Below, piece after piece: positions 37,001 through 49,200 of a DNA stretch of 64,000 nucleotides. A program made the position numbers and the translations under genes. The notes beneath the pieces are model-generated. The model did not search any database and was not told the origin of the DNA. It saw nothing but the letters and a program-made list of their open reading frames with translations. This DNA comes from Ischnura elegans (lineage: Eukaryota; Arthropoda; Insecta; Odonata; Coenagrionidae). The DNA is taken from contig NC_060246.1 in the NCBI RefSeq assembly GCF_921293095.1, positions 15,084,001 through 15,148,000 on the forward strand, given 5' to 3'. Within the stretch, counting starts at the first letter, position 1; each line of letters starts with the position of its first letter.

Positions 37001-39870
37001 CATTCGCACATGTTTGAAATATTTTGAAACAGCACCAACTTCCTCTCCAAGAACACACTGATGGTTTCAGTAATTCAAATGTAAACACACCATGACTGAG
37101 TATTTTCAGCTCCTCCAAAACATAAATCTCTTCTTTTTTCATCACCTCAAACAAACACAGGAGCACTTTCCTAAAGATATTGGTGAAATCAAATCAAAGT
37201 GGCAGTTGTGTTATCCTCGTGCTTCAAGGATTCCTTCTCCTTCCCTCACCCCTCAAACGCCCTTCCACATCCTCACCTCTGATGTGCTTTGTGCTTCAAC
37301 AAATGTTCTTCAATCTAATACCTTTGCATCACACATCTTTAAACTACCCTCTCCACCAAATCTCTACATTCTTCGCCACAAGATATCCTTCCCCTCCTCT
37401 CCCAATGAGTCTACCAGAACCAAGGTCGACATGCTTGCAAGGAGGACACAGCTCAAGGGTACACCCTTTCCTCCTCAAAGATTACATCTCTCGAGGAGGG
37501 TCAAGAGGTACATCTCCTTGGGGCAGATAAAGAAGGATATGAGGAAGAAGAAAACGAGGAACTGGCTCGGAAAATGGCGGACTGCGATAAACCAATCTTA
37601 GAATTATGAATAAATTCGAAGAACATAAGTTTCCGTAATTTTACGCGATCAAGAGCCATGGTTTTCACTTCATCAAGAGCATAATTAACTAAAATTGGAG
37701 TTTAATTAATTTGGCTGTAGCTACTGATGAATAAATTATGCGACAGCGGTGAACTTGAAAGAAAAAAACAAGAAGCATAAACAGCTTGTAAAATCTTTCG
37801 ACCGAACATTAGGTGACAAATAGCCTTGGAGAAAGCCGGAGTTTTTTTAGCTGAACTATAAAAATAGTTAACAAGCAGTGGTGTCATAGTGCCGGAACGC
37901 CGTTCCGACACTGGTTAACAAAAGACATAAAACTCATATAACACTTTTATCAATTTTGGTGCCTAAAAATTTCTAATACATACATTTGTAACCAAAATAA
38001 AAAATAATTGTGATAAAACGTAAATAATAACGAGAGATAAAAAAACACACACTTCTAAAAAAAGTTAAGGAAAGTGCGTTCCAGCACTGCTAATTTTGCC
38101 ATGACGTCACTGTTAACAAGCACCAGAACTCAGGAGGGTCTTAGCTTTAGTTTAAGAAGGTAGCACACAAATTAGTACGGTTATTATCAGAAGTGTTACC
38201 ATTTTTATAGAGATAATTTTGATGAGAACATGCAAGGATGGGGAGGAATCCAAATTTTGGGAGAATATTCCAATTTAATAACTGGATCCAACGTATTGGG
38301 ATGCTTTTTTCACTTCATCAGTGTCCTTTATGGACTCATTTTGTTTGCAAGTGTGGGCTGTCTGTAATTTAGAGTGCCTTCCAATGTTTCAAAAGGTGTC
38401 TGGCCCAAGAATTCCAATGTCCTGACCACACAAAAACCTACATGTGGTATAATTTTACTTATATCATAGCAATGAAGGCCTCAATGAAATAAATACCCTT
38501 AGTCTTTCCACAGGCCTAGAAGATATACCAGTACAAACTTACCACCTAACAGTAACTTGATGCAACGACACGACTTTCATTAATATGCACTGAAAACAGG
38601 GGAAACAAGCAACATAATATCATATCTTTTGTCAAAATAGCTTTGACAGTATGCCAGGAAATTCCCTCATAGTGACCTATGTTTAATCTGCCCATCATAT
38701 CTATCAATGCACTTTAAGAGCACTAAGGGGATGGCATGAACAGTTACCTATACAACAAATTTTCAGATCCAATATCAGTTGATGGGACGAAAACACCACT
38801 TAAAGCAGGTTATCTAACAAAAGACCACCATTAATTGTCAAATATTCCTCTCAAATTCACAAGTCACATAATAATGAGCAAACGGGGTATAGGAATGGGT
38901 GATATTACATCACTTTCGTATTCTGGTAATTGATCCAATTACTCAAAACCAATTTTGAAAAAGAAAGCGACACTCCATAAAATAATATACGGAACCCACT
39001 TTATGCCTTTTATTTAGACAATTCTATAGGTGCACAAAAGAGTATTAAGGGAGTTAATATACGATCCAAAGGCATTCCTCAGAACGTATTAAAATTTCAA
39101 ATTATTTTCCAAATAGAATGAGAACTGAACAAATGCTACCCCTAAAATGAATAATTTTTTACTTAAGAATAATCAGCGCTCTAAATAACCTTGTAAAACA
39201 TAGATGTGTAAAATTTAATTTAAACTGTGCGAAATCAACACAGTACATGATCCTATCAATAAGAAATTTTAATTACTTCATTAAGGGCTCAACACACGGT
39301 AACGAGCTTTAAATTTTATGTGACTGAAAAATCAAAGATAATTGGAGGTCACCTCATTTTCAAAATACCTTTTCGGGTGGTTGTTTTATTTCCAGCAGAT
39401 ATTGAAAACATCTCGAGTTCCCTTGAGGGCACACTCAACTGAATTGTATCAGGATTAAGGTCAGGGAAGCCTTACATGATGACAAGGAAGTGAGGGTGGT
39501 TTCTTCCATTGCAGTAGAAAACACTTGAGCACAAACCTTCAGAATCGACATCGATGACCACGGCAAAACTTCCGTCACCAGCGGTCTTTGTCGACTTCTT
39601 GTTGGTACCGTATGGAACAATTGGAGTTGAAGTTTTAGAAATTTCCACCACACTGGTATTGTTCGTGTCACCGGTCGAATCTAAACATATCGTTCCAATG
39701 GTACTGCCGTCTCTGTCCACGGATTCGTCATCATTTCGTGTACTACCTAATATTAATATTGAATCGCCAAGACTACTTCCTAGTGTAGTGTTCGAGTCCA
39801 GAGTTGATGCATTTGCAGTTGTGTACAGGGACGTGCTTACTGATGGGGTGGCTGGGTCTTGATTTTCCAT
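25039..39870 (-). CDS. TRABD: TraB domain-containing protein, at least eight coding exons
   Basis: This is the animal homologue of the TraB/PrgY family, related in fold to the Tiki and EreA-like superfamily; its cellular job is poorly known. Coding exons on the minus strand: 39476-39870 (putative first), 34478-34701, 33130-33244, 31992-32128, 29235-29371, 28217-28389, 27030-27135 and 25039-25291. From the second exon on, every GT-AG junction keeps phase. Signatures: YLVGTAHFSKES (exon 2), VQPHVVLVELCKARV (exon 3), HLTKELGMAPGGEFRRAF (exon 4), VHLGDRPIKLT and LSWWQTLKL (exon 5), SKEEVERCKQRDLLEEM plus GEFPAFSRVFVAERDLYL (exon 6), and VGVVGIGHVPGI (exon 7). Exon 8 gives a hydrophobic C-terminal helix (KASLLGLLVWG), as in human TRABD. 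The first exon starts at ATG 39870 in a good context (A at -3, G at +4) and encodes a Ser/Thr/Asp-rich N-terminus. Its donor phase does not match the best acceptor at 34701, so a small exon or other splice site is missing. Confidence 0.9.
27786..27938. repeat. inverted-repeat MITE in a TRABD intron
   Basis: Core arms 27801-27843 and 27881-27923 pair at 42 of 43 positions (GGGTTCCTTCCGTGTTGACT and onward). Weaker pairing extends outward to about 27786 and 27938. The loop is under 40 bp. Similar CAACC-TATAATT sequence lies on both sides (about 27741 and 27938), possibly a duplicated target. Confidence 0.75.
30979..31813. mobile_element. piggyBac-type non-autonomous element, TTAA flanks
   Basis: The element is bounded by TTAA at 30975-30978 and 31814-31817. 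Ends are CCCTTTCCTGCCGGTGCC on the left and, reading inward on the other strand, CCCTTTCGCGTTGG with an inner GTGCCGACGGGC on the right. TTAA duplication with CCCTTT-type termini is the piggyBac pattern. About 835 bp, no transposase frame seen. It lies in a TRABD intron. Confidence 0.65.
35350..36285 (-). mobile_element. broken mariner (Tc1/mariner, DD34D type) transposase copy
   Basis: On the minus strand the N-terminal frame reads STVKKWAASFKDGLTSLEDD, then TIKKVHDIVLNDRQV, ILEERVQTILHKELGMQ and NLCARW, all standard mariner transposase motifs. Further along, other frames give VMDPLQHDRNETVV-like and APSDFHLFPKLKKF stretches, the latter ending the catalytic domain. The expected HQDNAP-type stretch is altered to CHAKVPAHKS, and several frameshifts and stops separate the blocks, so it is inactive. 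Terminal inverted repeats were not identified. It sits in the first TRABD intron and is unrelated to the SET gene 13 kb away. Confidence 0.85.
37876..38112. mobile_element. hAT-type MITE with 8-bp target duplication
   Basis: The 237-bp element is flanked by TTAACAAG at 37868-37875 and 38113-38120. Ends are CAGTGGTGTCATAGTGCC and, on the other strand, CAGTGACGTCATGGC. An 8-bp duplication with CAGTG termini is the hAT pattern. No coding capacity. It lies in a TRABD intron. Confidence 0.8.
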
Positions 39871-42401
39871 TGTTGGCAGTTTCAATCGAACCACCAAAAT
39901 TCATTAATAAAAGCAACCGCTGTACCAAACGAGCACAGCAGTTAAGTTTCACCCAAGATCAAAACTTAGCACAGCTTCAACAAGCCCTTTCCTATAAAAA
40001 CATACTCGGCGAAGAATTATGGTCTAAGCGGCAATGAATTCACAACTCATGAACGTTCAGTGACGAAAATGGCTTCATTACAAATAAATTGGATCAACGA
40101 TATAGAGCAGACACTACTTAACATATGTTCCCACGTGTGAAAACACAAGTTGATAGACGAATGCAGCATTGCCAAATGTACGGCGATTAAGTAAGTTGAC
40201 ACACGCACTGCACAGCGAAACGAATATTATTGAGAATTCTCGCACGATTGATCCATCGGTTAGTTAAAGCTTCATTATATAACAACTTCAAGGTAAATGT
40301 GCACTACAAAGACGTAATTGGCCTCACTACCGAAGATTAATTCGACTAAAGAGCAACCCCCTGAAATGTCGGTTGACTACGTCCCAGGATATGAACATAT
40401 AGCTAATTACTAGAGCCTCATAGGGTTCTTGGTTAAAGAATTAAGATATCGTTGTTTTTCTGCTCTTCGAAATCGGTTCCATTAGTATCTCTGGTTATGC
40501 TGCGTTCCTTGTGGTGTGTCATTGTGTCGTGTAGTCATAAAAGAATGAAATGAGACGCGATCACTTAAATTTCATCTTTTTCTAAAGCCATTGTATTTAA
40601 AGTATTTGTGCACATCGCTTTAGCTCAACCTTGCATAGCTTAACTGATCTTCCAATTTCAACGCTTGAAATGTACGACTGAAGTAATGCTGAGGGTCATC
40701 CAGATGGGACATTATTTCTCTTATCTCCAGTTTTAGGCCCCCCCAAAAACCATCTCGGAGTCCTCATATGATGGGGATAGAGGTTGGAGAAATAATGCCA
40801 GAAATAACATTGCCTCAAGCCCCCTCCAGTGGTCTCGTTAGGCTGTTGTTATATTTTGAGGATAAGGCATACGAGTTTAGTTAGATTTACAGTTGGCCCT
40901 TGCAGAAAGAAGCAGGACAAAATGTGTCTTATCTTTGACATGAGAGGGTCCAAGACTATCTCACTTAGATGAAACACCACCCAGAAGAAATTAGTCAAGG
41001 TAGTAAGCAGCCAATGGGTACATGCACATGAATGAAAAATAGTCAGGCTTCTTGGCTGGGGTTTGCGGAGATTCAAATTACTCATAATTGGAATTACTGA
41101 GCTTAGAGGGCCTGTAACTGGAGAAACTTTGACTTGGTTCCAGCAAGAAATAGAGAACAAGGAAAAATTGAGCACACATTGCTGTATATAAGGGATATTT
41201 TCTAAGTATTTCGACTGGCAAGATTACCTTTTGCCTAAAGGTGAGACAGCTGGGTGACAAATGATCATTTCGCTGCCGCTCTAGAGGCCAAGTGTCAACT
41301 ACAGGCAGTTACACTGTAAGTGGTTGCTCAACAGGTATGGGAAGACAACTGCATTTGGCTACATTTCATGCTCCGCTGAGTACCTTTAGTGATTGCAAGG
41401 GGTAAACCTTAAGTGCATGCCTCACTTCCTTACATTTCCCTTGAAGTCTAGGAAGCAGGGGCAGTCACGTCCATCTAAGAGTTGTGTGTCGACTTTAGTC
41501 GTCCCCTTTACGACTCTGAGCAAGGGTCATGACCTACCACGAGTAGAAGAAAAGAACTCGATGTTCCCAAAAAGTAAGATATCTCACGGAATCGGAGTGA
41601 TGACAGCTGAAAGTCAAAAATGATATTTAAAATTCAAGAAGCTAGAAAATAAATGATAATAATCATCATTAGAATGATTACAATGGGAAATCGAGCTAAA
41701 AGCGTCGAATAATATTTTTCCACTACAAAAAATATTAACCTATCTGCCTCCTGAACTGGAGTAACTTATTCATTATTATAGGATTTAGTTCTGGATAATG
41801 TAAATTAAAAACGTTTCATAAGCATTTACCACTGCTTGCTGCCTTCATTCATTAGGGTTGGAGGTTAGGTGAAACGTTGAGCCCAGTGCTAGGCTTTAGA
41901 AGGCAAACATTTAATGAATGGGAACACGTCCACATGATCCTGGGCACAAGGTAATGCAAGCATAGGGCTGAAGCGAGGGGAAAGGGGGTTCTGCACCCTG
42001 TTGCAGATCTCTCTTCGTGGACCCAGATGGCACTGACGTTGACTGCGGCAGTACACATTGATGATCTCAGTACAATGCCAAGCTCAATACTTAAACAATA
42101 ACTCAGTGAAATAAGATGTCACTTTCCTCCTCTCATTACGTGAGGGGATGAGAGGCCAGGGGGTAAAAGTGATTTTTTTGTTTTAGATTTATTTTGGGTT
42201 TAGAGATTTACTAAAGAAAACAAACGAGATCAACTTTACACTAAGTAGTGCATTTGATTGTCCACTTGATGTCAGCACAGAATGGAGAGTCACCATAGTA
42301 TCATTTGGCCACCAAGTTTTTATATATTTATTTTATCAATTTCTGTACCTAACTCTGAAAAAAAATCACTTGTACCCCTAGGCTTCTCACCCCCTCATAT
42401 G
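39871..42401. other. intergenic stretch upstream of TRABD
   Basis: Should contain the TRABD promoter and 5'UTR close to 39.9-40.3 kb. No other exon, RNA gene or complete repeat recognised. Confidence 0.4.
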
Positions 42402-42406
42402 TCATA

Positions 42407-42580
42407 GCCAGCACTGGATCCAGGATAGGGACAAGGGAGGGGGGCTAGGCGGGGAACCTGGGGGGTAACCTCCCAAAATCGGGTCGAGGGGGTCTGAACA
42501 AAATTAACATTTTATCTAGTGAAAATTGGATAATTTAGGGGCTATAGCCCTTCCAATCCCCTCTCTGGATCTGCCACTGG
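42407..42580. repeat. 174-bp MITE with GGATCCAG-type ends
   Basis: Flanked by TCATA at 42402-42406 and 42581-42585. The ends GCCAGCACTGGATCCAG and, on the other strand, CCAGTGGCAGATCCAG are imperfect inverted repeats. End type shared with the G-rich repeats at the left edge of the window. Confidence 0.6.
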
Positions 42581-42806
42581 TCATACCCACCAGTGATGGC
42601 AAGGATAAGAATATTTCATTCAGAGTGGTGCAACTCCAAAAGGTCCTCGACCTTAGGTTTATCTGCTAATCAGTGGAGTGTGTAAGCAACAGAGAGGGCC
42701 GAATAGAGTGAATATGTGTCAGGATACAAAAGGAAGGAAAGTAAGAGGGGAACTATCCATCTCAAAGTCACAATTAGTCACCATAATGGGTGTCCTTGCA
42801 CAAATG

Positions 42807-44464
42807 TAGAGATGGGTCGAATAGCAGATTTCTCGAATTCGAATATTAAGTCATTGCTCGAATATTCGAATACCTCGAATTTCGAATACTAAATGATGAA
42901 TGCTGGAATGTTTGACTCGGTTGCCTATGCAGCAGGCAACACAAGATTTTGGGGAGTAATTTTGATTTCCTTCAAAGGATTCGAACAGGAATTTAGCTGA
43001 TTAATGAATATTTTAATTTTATGGAAACAATTGGGCATATAATTACTTCAACTAACATCGCTTTACCCCCACTCCTGCTGCCAAGTGCTAGCTGACAATC
43101 TGAGGCATTTTGCAAAATACAAGCTCTTTTCCACCGGATTTTCTTCAATTATTTTCAGTCCATCTTTGGGAGTTCTCACGAGATAAGAAGATGAATTGGA
43201 ATTGCTATCAGGGAGAAACCAACTATTCTGAGAAAATATCCCTTTGTCTGGGACTGTAACACTAAAGATTTATAGCACCACTCATAAATTGTAACTTGAT
43301 ATATGTTTTCGGAAAAAAATACCGCATCAACTTCCGAGAAGCTCTGCTGCTCATATCGAGTTTCGCCAGAATGCTAAGTCTCCGTCGTATTTTGACATTT
43401 ATTTCTTTGCGTAAAATGCTTAAATAAACTCAGAAATACGTCGTGTTTGGTCTTATTCTTTTTGAAATTACGCGCACATTACTAATATTTCAATTCAATA
43501 AAGGTGTAACATCAATTGACGAAAGTCATTCTTAGACACCTTTTGTGCTAATAGATGACTCATGCAGCGGTTGACCTCCACAGAAATGGGGAACTTCGAA
43601 GCTGGTAGGAAAAAAAAGGTCAGTGGGGGAGAAAAGGGAGGGCCCGAAACACGTTTCTATTGTTCTCGTGTAACTTGGTATTTTTTCGAAGCTAAGGTCT
43701 TCGTAATATGATCCCTGCGCAAGCTGTGACCTTTTTTTTTATTTCGAAGAAGAGGAAAGCCTCAGAGGGGGGGGGGCTAGTGCTGAGTGGAGAGGGATAC
43801 CGGATCTTGGGAAATGCGCTAATGTAAGTATCCCACGGTACTCACACAGCAGTTGACCTCCAGAAATGGGGAACTTCGAAGCAGGTAGCCAGAAAAAGGT
43901 CAGTGGGTGAGAAAAGGGGGGAGGGCGTGAAACACGTTTTTATTGTTCTCGTAACTCGATATTTTTTTCGAAGCAGTGGTCTTCGTAATGCGATCCCTGC
44001 GCGAGCTGGGACATATTGTTTGATTTCGGAGAAGAGGAAAGCCTCAGAGTGGTTGAGGCGAGTGCTGAATGGAGGGGGATAGCGGATCGTGGGAAATGCC
44101 CTAAGGTTGCTATCCCACGGCACTGAGGTTCTCCTATCGGGGGGGTATCGGGGATTTTCGGATTTTTTCACCCGACCATTTTCGGTTCCCCTCGTCGAAC
44201 TCTTTTCACGGCTAAAATCCACGAATTTGATGTAATTCGTCAACTTGCGTAAATCGACGCTGCGAGCACTAAATGACTACAGTTCTCTACATTTTTCCGA
44301 GTCAACTACCAACGACGTGCGTGCGACAGTGTATGACGCGAAATTCAAAGTATTCGAGGTATTCGAGGCAGTACTTTTGCATAACTATTCGAAACCTCGA
44401 ATATCGAATACTTTATAATATTCGAGGTATTCGAGTATTCGCGGATACTATTCGCACATCTCTA
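42807..44464. mobile_element. hAT-type element, 1658 bp, 8-bp target duplication
   Basis: Exact 8-bp direct repeats CACAAATG flank it (42799-42806 and 44465-44472). Termini are TAGAGATGGGTCGAATAG and, on the other strand, TAGAGATGTGCGAATAG, both fitting the hAT TAG-G-TG end consensus. Both subterminal regions are dense in TTCGAATATTCGAA-like motifs. The interior holds two tandem copies of a 282-bp unit and no intact transposase, so it is non-autonomous. Confidence 0.85.
43565..44128. repeat. tandem duplication of a 282-bp unit inside the hAT element
   Basis: Copy one starts at 43565 and copy two at 43847. Shared blocks include CAGC(G/A)GTTGACCTCC, AAATGGGGAACTTCGAAGC, AAACACGTTT, GATCCCTGCGC and GAAGAGGAAAGCCTCAGAG. 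Copies differ by scattered substitutions and short indels, so the duplication is not recent. Confidence 0.85.
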
Positions 44465-44472
44465 CACAAATG

Positions 44473-46206
44473 GAATTTGTCCAAAGAAGGGATATGGGGG
44501 GAGAAAGGCACAGAGACAAGTTGTTTTCTGCAGACTCTCTTTCGATGTTGCCCACCATCTACCATCCAATTGCCTTCAATCCATAGAAACTATTTTACCC
44601 CCGACACTCAAATTTTTTTATTACAAGGTGATGACACTCCCAGATATTATATGTGCAGTAAAAATCAGAAGGTTAAGGTGGCTAGGGCACATCAGAAGAA
44701 GACTATAGAAACAAAAGTGTGGATGGAAAGACCAGAGTGGGTCCAAGACCTTAAGGAAAACCTTGACTCCTGTTCTTCTCACCCTCTCTCCTTTAGCAGC
44801 AGGATATATGTATAAGAAGAACTTGGATGCAATTGAGAATAATGTTGCAACAACGAAACGCATATTTCCACATGATGCAGAATGTAATTTGCCCTAAATA
44901 GAAAAAAGATGTCAGTCTAGTTTAGAACTGTCATTTTGGATTGGCAGTGGCATTGCCAACAAAGCACGAATACAAGACAACTCTTGGCACACAGATATTT
45001 CTGATTCTCAGTTTCTTTGGATGAACTGGAGGCACCATATGTCTATACATGGAGCAGTGATGTTGATGATCATAATAAACATCTCTGTAATTTAAAATGA
45101 CAAAAACTGCCTTATTTATCCTGGGGCTGTTAGGCTCATTGTTTGCTACAGTTGATAATTAAATAACTTCTTCTTTTTACCCGTCTCATTAAATTCAAGT
45201 TACTATCAAAATACAATCTTCTGTCATTATTATTTGTTTACAGCTTTACTTCAACTATTTTTTCCATTTTTTACAGTTCCTCCATATTTCGCTTCACATA
45301 AACAGTGAGGCAGTACCAAGGGAATTTTACATAGGCAACCCACACAACACCATGCGCACAGACTGGGTGGCTATTGAGTCACCTTTGTAATGCCCTATAT
45401 TTTTCATATAGCTCCACGTATTTTGTTAGCTATCAATGAAGATTAGAGGGAATAAGTCATAAATATCGTTTCACGTATCAAATAGGTGTATGTCTCTATA
45501 CAATTCTCTGTTTTTCTAGCTGAGAAGCATGTAAAAGTTTTTCACCGCTGCAGCATAAAATTTACAATATTTTCACAGCTGGGTCAATGATTTTTACAAT
45601 GCTTTCCCTCTAGTATGTTATTTACCACTTTTTAGGGTCCCTACAGATCTGTCATTTGACCAAATCCTTAAACAAATTCCCCTATTAGTACTCATTCAAC
45701 ATGAAATAAGAAACCCTTCCAAAAGTCAGATCTTCCTAAGATTTTCCCCTTCCTCAGTAAAGTCTCCCACATGTACCTATCCACCTAACAGTTAACCAGA
45801 TGTGTTTGGACACTAAAAATTGGAAATTCTTCAATAAAATCATAATAAGTAGAAATCATGGCAAGTAATGATAAAAAGGGGCTGAATGTACCTCGTGATA
45901 ATTTTTACACTGCTTAAGATTAACAACACAATAGTATAAATAGTAACATGTATAATTCATATATGTATTTACAAAAAACGTAAATAATAATAATAATAGA
46001 CACCACAACATTTTCATAAATTGTTGCACATAAATAAACAACATTTCTATACAGTTGAACAAGACAGTTCCTTACTTGTTGGTAACACACATGATTATGG
46101 CTGGACTCGTCCACTTGTAGTGAGCAGTCAGAGATTTGGAAGCCATCTCCCAGGCACATTCACTCATTACACTTGGAGATCACAACAAAATGATTACACT
46201 CGGCTT
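44473..46206. other. region downstream of VPS50
   Basis: AT-rich; probably includes the VPS50 3'UTR. No other gene or full repeat recognised. Confidence 0.4.
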
Positions 46207-49200
46207 TCATCGAGCGACGCGATCCATGTCTTCAATTAAGCCAATCAACCTCTGTCTACTCTTCTTGCTGTTTTGGCAGACACAACTCACCAACGAAACT
46301 AACTGCTTCTGGGAGTACTCCTTCACATGAAAATATCAGATTACAGAAAATTAATCACTGCACAAAATGGAAGGACTATAAACATGAGGCACACAAAACT
46401 CAGCAAAAGAGAAGATTCAATGGAGTAGGACTCATCCATAATTAGCAAGTTTGATTTTTCAGTGGCTCACTTTCTGTGACAGAAGACCCAAACACCAGAA
46501 AGGGATGGCTTTGGAACTTTTGCTACTTGACAAAATGGAGAGGGAAGCATACAGAACACAATCACGCTGAATCACCTCAAAAGTGTCAGCATTGCTGAAT
46601 GCACCCGAGGAAGCAAACGATGAATGCAGACTGGATTTCCAAGCAATACTTAATGTTGAGGGTATAAGGACAACTCAAGATTCAAGTTGCATTGAACAAA
46701 ACACTCAATAACTTTCTCTAAACACAAATCAAGCCAATGGTGGCTATAAAGGACTGCACATATGTACATAGAAATTAGGATTTCATAAAATTATCCAATT
46801 TCCTAATTCCTTTGAATAAATTCACACAAAATCTCTGGGTGCTAAGTTATAGGGATGGCTGTATAGCCCATGAGAGCCAAATAATGTTGATTTTATGCAG
46901 CCTCTTAAATTGAAGAGAATTAGTTTCTGCAAGAACCAATATTCAATGCCAATGAAACTGCTTTCCATTGGAAAAAATTGCCAAATCATTCGTTCGTATC
47001 GAAGGATGAGAAAACAATTCCCGGATATAAAGTCTTCCAAGAATACTTGAACTAAATGTTAGGGTGTATCTGTGCGGGAGATTTTTAGTTAAAGCCATTA
47101 TGGTCTATCACACCCACAACCCCCTAGCTCTAAACACATGTTGAAGAAAGTCTCCCATTGTATTGGAAAGCCAATTTAAAAGCTAGGGTCACAATAGTGA
47201 TTTTTTAAGATTGGTTCTCCAATCATTCATTCCAACAACAGAAAAGTATTGCAAGAGTTAAGGGATTGCATTGAAGATCCTCCTTATTCTAGTTTACATA
47301 CCATCCCAGCCACCCACATAAGTTCATTGATGCCCACCCAGCAGATATTGTCATCTCCCTTCTTTCCAATACCATTTCTTTCCGACAGCTGATGCACCAG
47401 CGGATAATTGTGATCTTCAAACCCTACTTAACGAAAAGTATGCTCGCACATGTGATAGCAGCTACCGCCAAGGATTAATTCATAACAGTCAGTGACTTTT
47501 GAAAGGAGAATAAAATGCTTTTCAATGATTGGGAACATAGGGGTGAGGCCATCATTTACCATGTCACATGTTCATTTGTGTAGTAATTGTGTTCATTTCT
47601 CAACCAACGATTTAAAGTCTTTATTATTCCTATTTACAGGCAGCAACACAGCATATCTACAAATGCTCACTGTTGCCCTACAGGGAATTCACACTGGTGT
47701 CATCAACAAAAATGCAAAGGCCACATTGGTCATTTAAATGATGGAAAAAAAGAGAGTGATCCATATAATTGAGGCTATCTCTGAACTTGTCCATGAAATT
47801 CAGGATTTGATATTTTCTTAGCGATTATTTGAGTTTCATCTTATGGGAGCTGAGAAAAATGAGCACTTGATTTAGGCTTCAGCCATCACCTTTAGTCATA
47901 ATGATACTAATCATGTTATGAAAACACTAGTCTACTGACAAAGTCACTATCATGAGGAACGGAACACTGAGCAGTTTAAGTTCACAACATAGCAGTACAC
48001 CTCAAAACGGTTGATACTATTATGAACTCTGAAGACAATCTTGGAGGAGTTTCGCTCTAGGATTGTACACATGGTAGCTAAATGGGTGAGCAACCACCTA
48101 TGACAACTAGCTAAGGAATGATCTATTAGGAATCTTACCGTCCCATGTTCCTTGATCCACAGCTCCAGCCCAGCCTCAGGCTGGTAGAATGCCTTGACGT
48201 AAGCCTCCACATGCTCCTTGCTAGCACCAAAGACTTGAGACTTCCACGTCGCCCCCCCTCCCTGCGATACCCCCCTGCTCCGACACCCTCCACTCCCCCC
48301 TCCTAGAATGCTCTCCACCTTGGTCAGGAACTGGGTGAAGTCCAACTGCATTAAACCCCTGCCTCCATTGGAACAGTGGCGACCAGAGCTTGCAAAGCTA
48401 TGTGGGGAAAGTACAGGGTGAGTCTGAAGTGAAGGAATGAAAGCTCCAACAAATATACATATTCAGTTCAACCAGAAAATAATGAAGTACCAGGGGCCCA
48501 AAAAGAAGTGATTTTTATTTTGAAATTTGTTATTATGAAGCTATAAATTTTAAGAATTAAGTTCTCTCTGGTTTCCAGCTGGTCGGACAGATCCATTCAG
48601 TTCAACAATTCACATTCCTGACTGGTCTGTTATCATCTGGGAATGATTCACCTCAACACATCGGAAAATATGGATTCTCTAACCCATCTAGCCATTCAAT
48701 TTGCCAAGAAAGCAAAGGATCTTTCTGTTACTTATCACCACATTTTCTGATGAGTGCATTCTTCCAATCAACTTATGAATTATGATTTAATAATAGGCGA
48801 GATATCAGCTGCTCATGATTAAAATGTTCTATTAGTGGTGAAAGAGGTACATAAACAGTTGTTACAAAGTTTGAAATGAAAATTAAGTTTTTTTTCAAGG
48901 TTTAAGATATGAAAATTATTAAGGTTTTTGCCACATAGTAATTATTTTCAAGAGGAGGGAAAAGCATTTTTTTGGGTTTGTAAGAAAAAATAGGATCACA
49001 AACTTTGTCCAGCCATGAATGACCTGACGATATCTTGCGCTAGATGCTGGAGAAATCTATTCTATTGTATGTTTTATTTCTTTATTCCATGTTCCCTCCT
49101 ATGCATTGTTGACCTCTGCCATGTTGGGATGACATCCAAACATGTTTGAATGAAATTCAGCTGACCACCAATGAGTCCTCATTGTAACAGGATTCACGTA

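Noticed and set aside
37092-37601. 169-codon plus-strand frame
   Set aside because: No domain recognised, composition like translated intron, no splice signals in agreement.
43842-44243. 133-codon minus-strand frame
   Set aside because: It runs through the tandem repeat and subterminal repeats of the hAT element and resembles no transposase.
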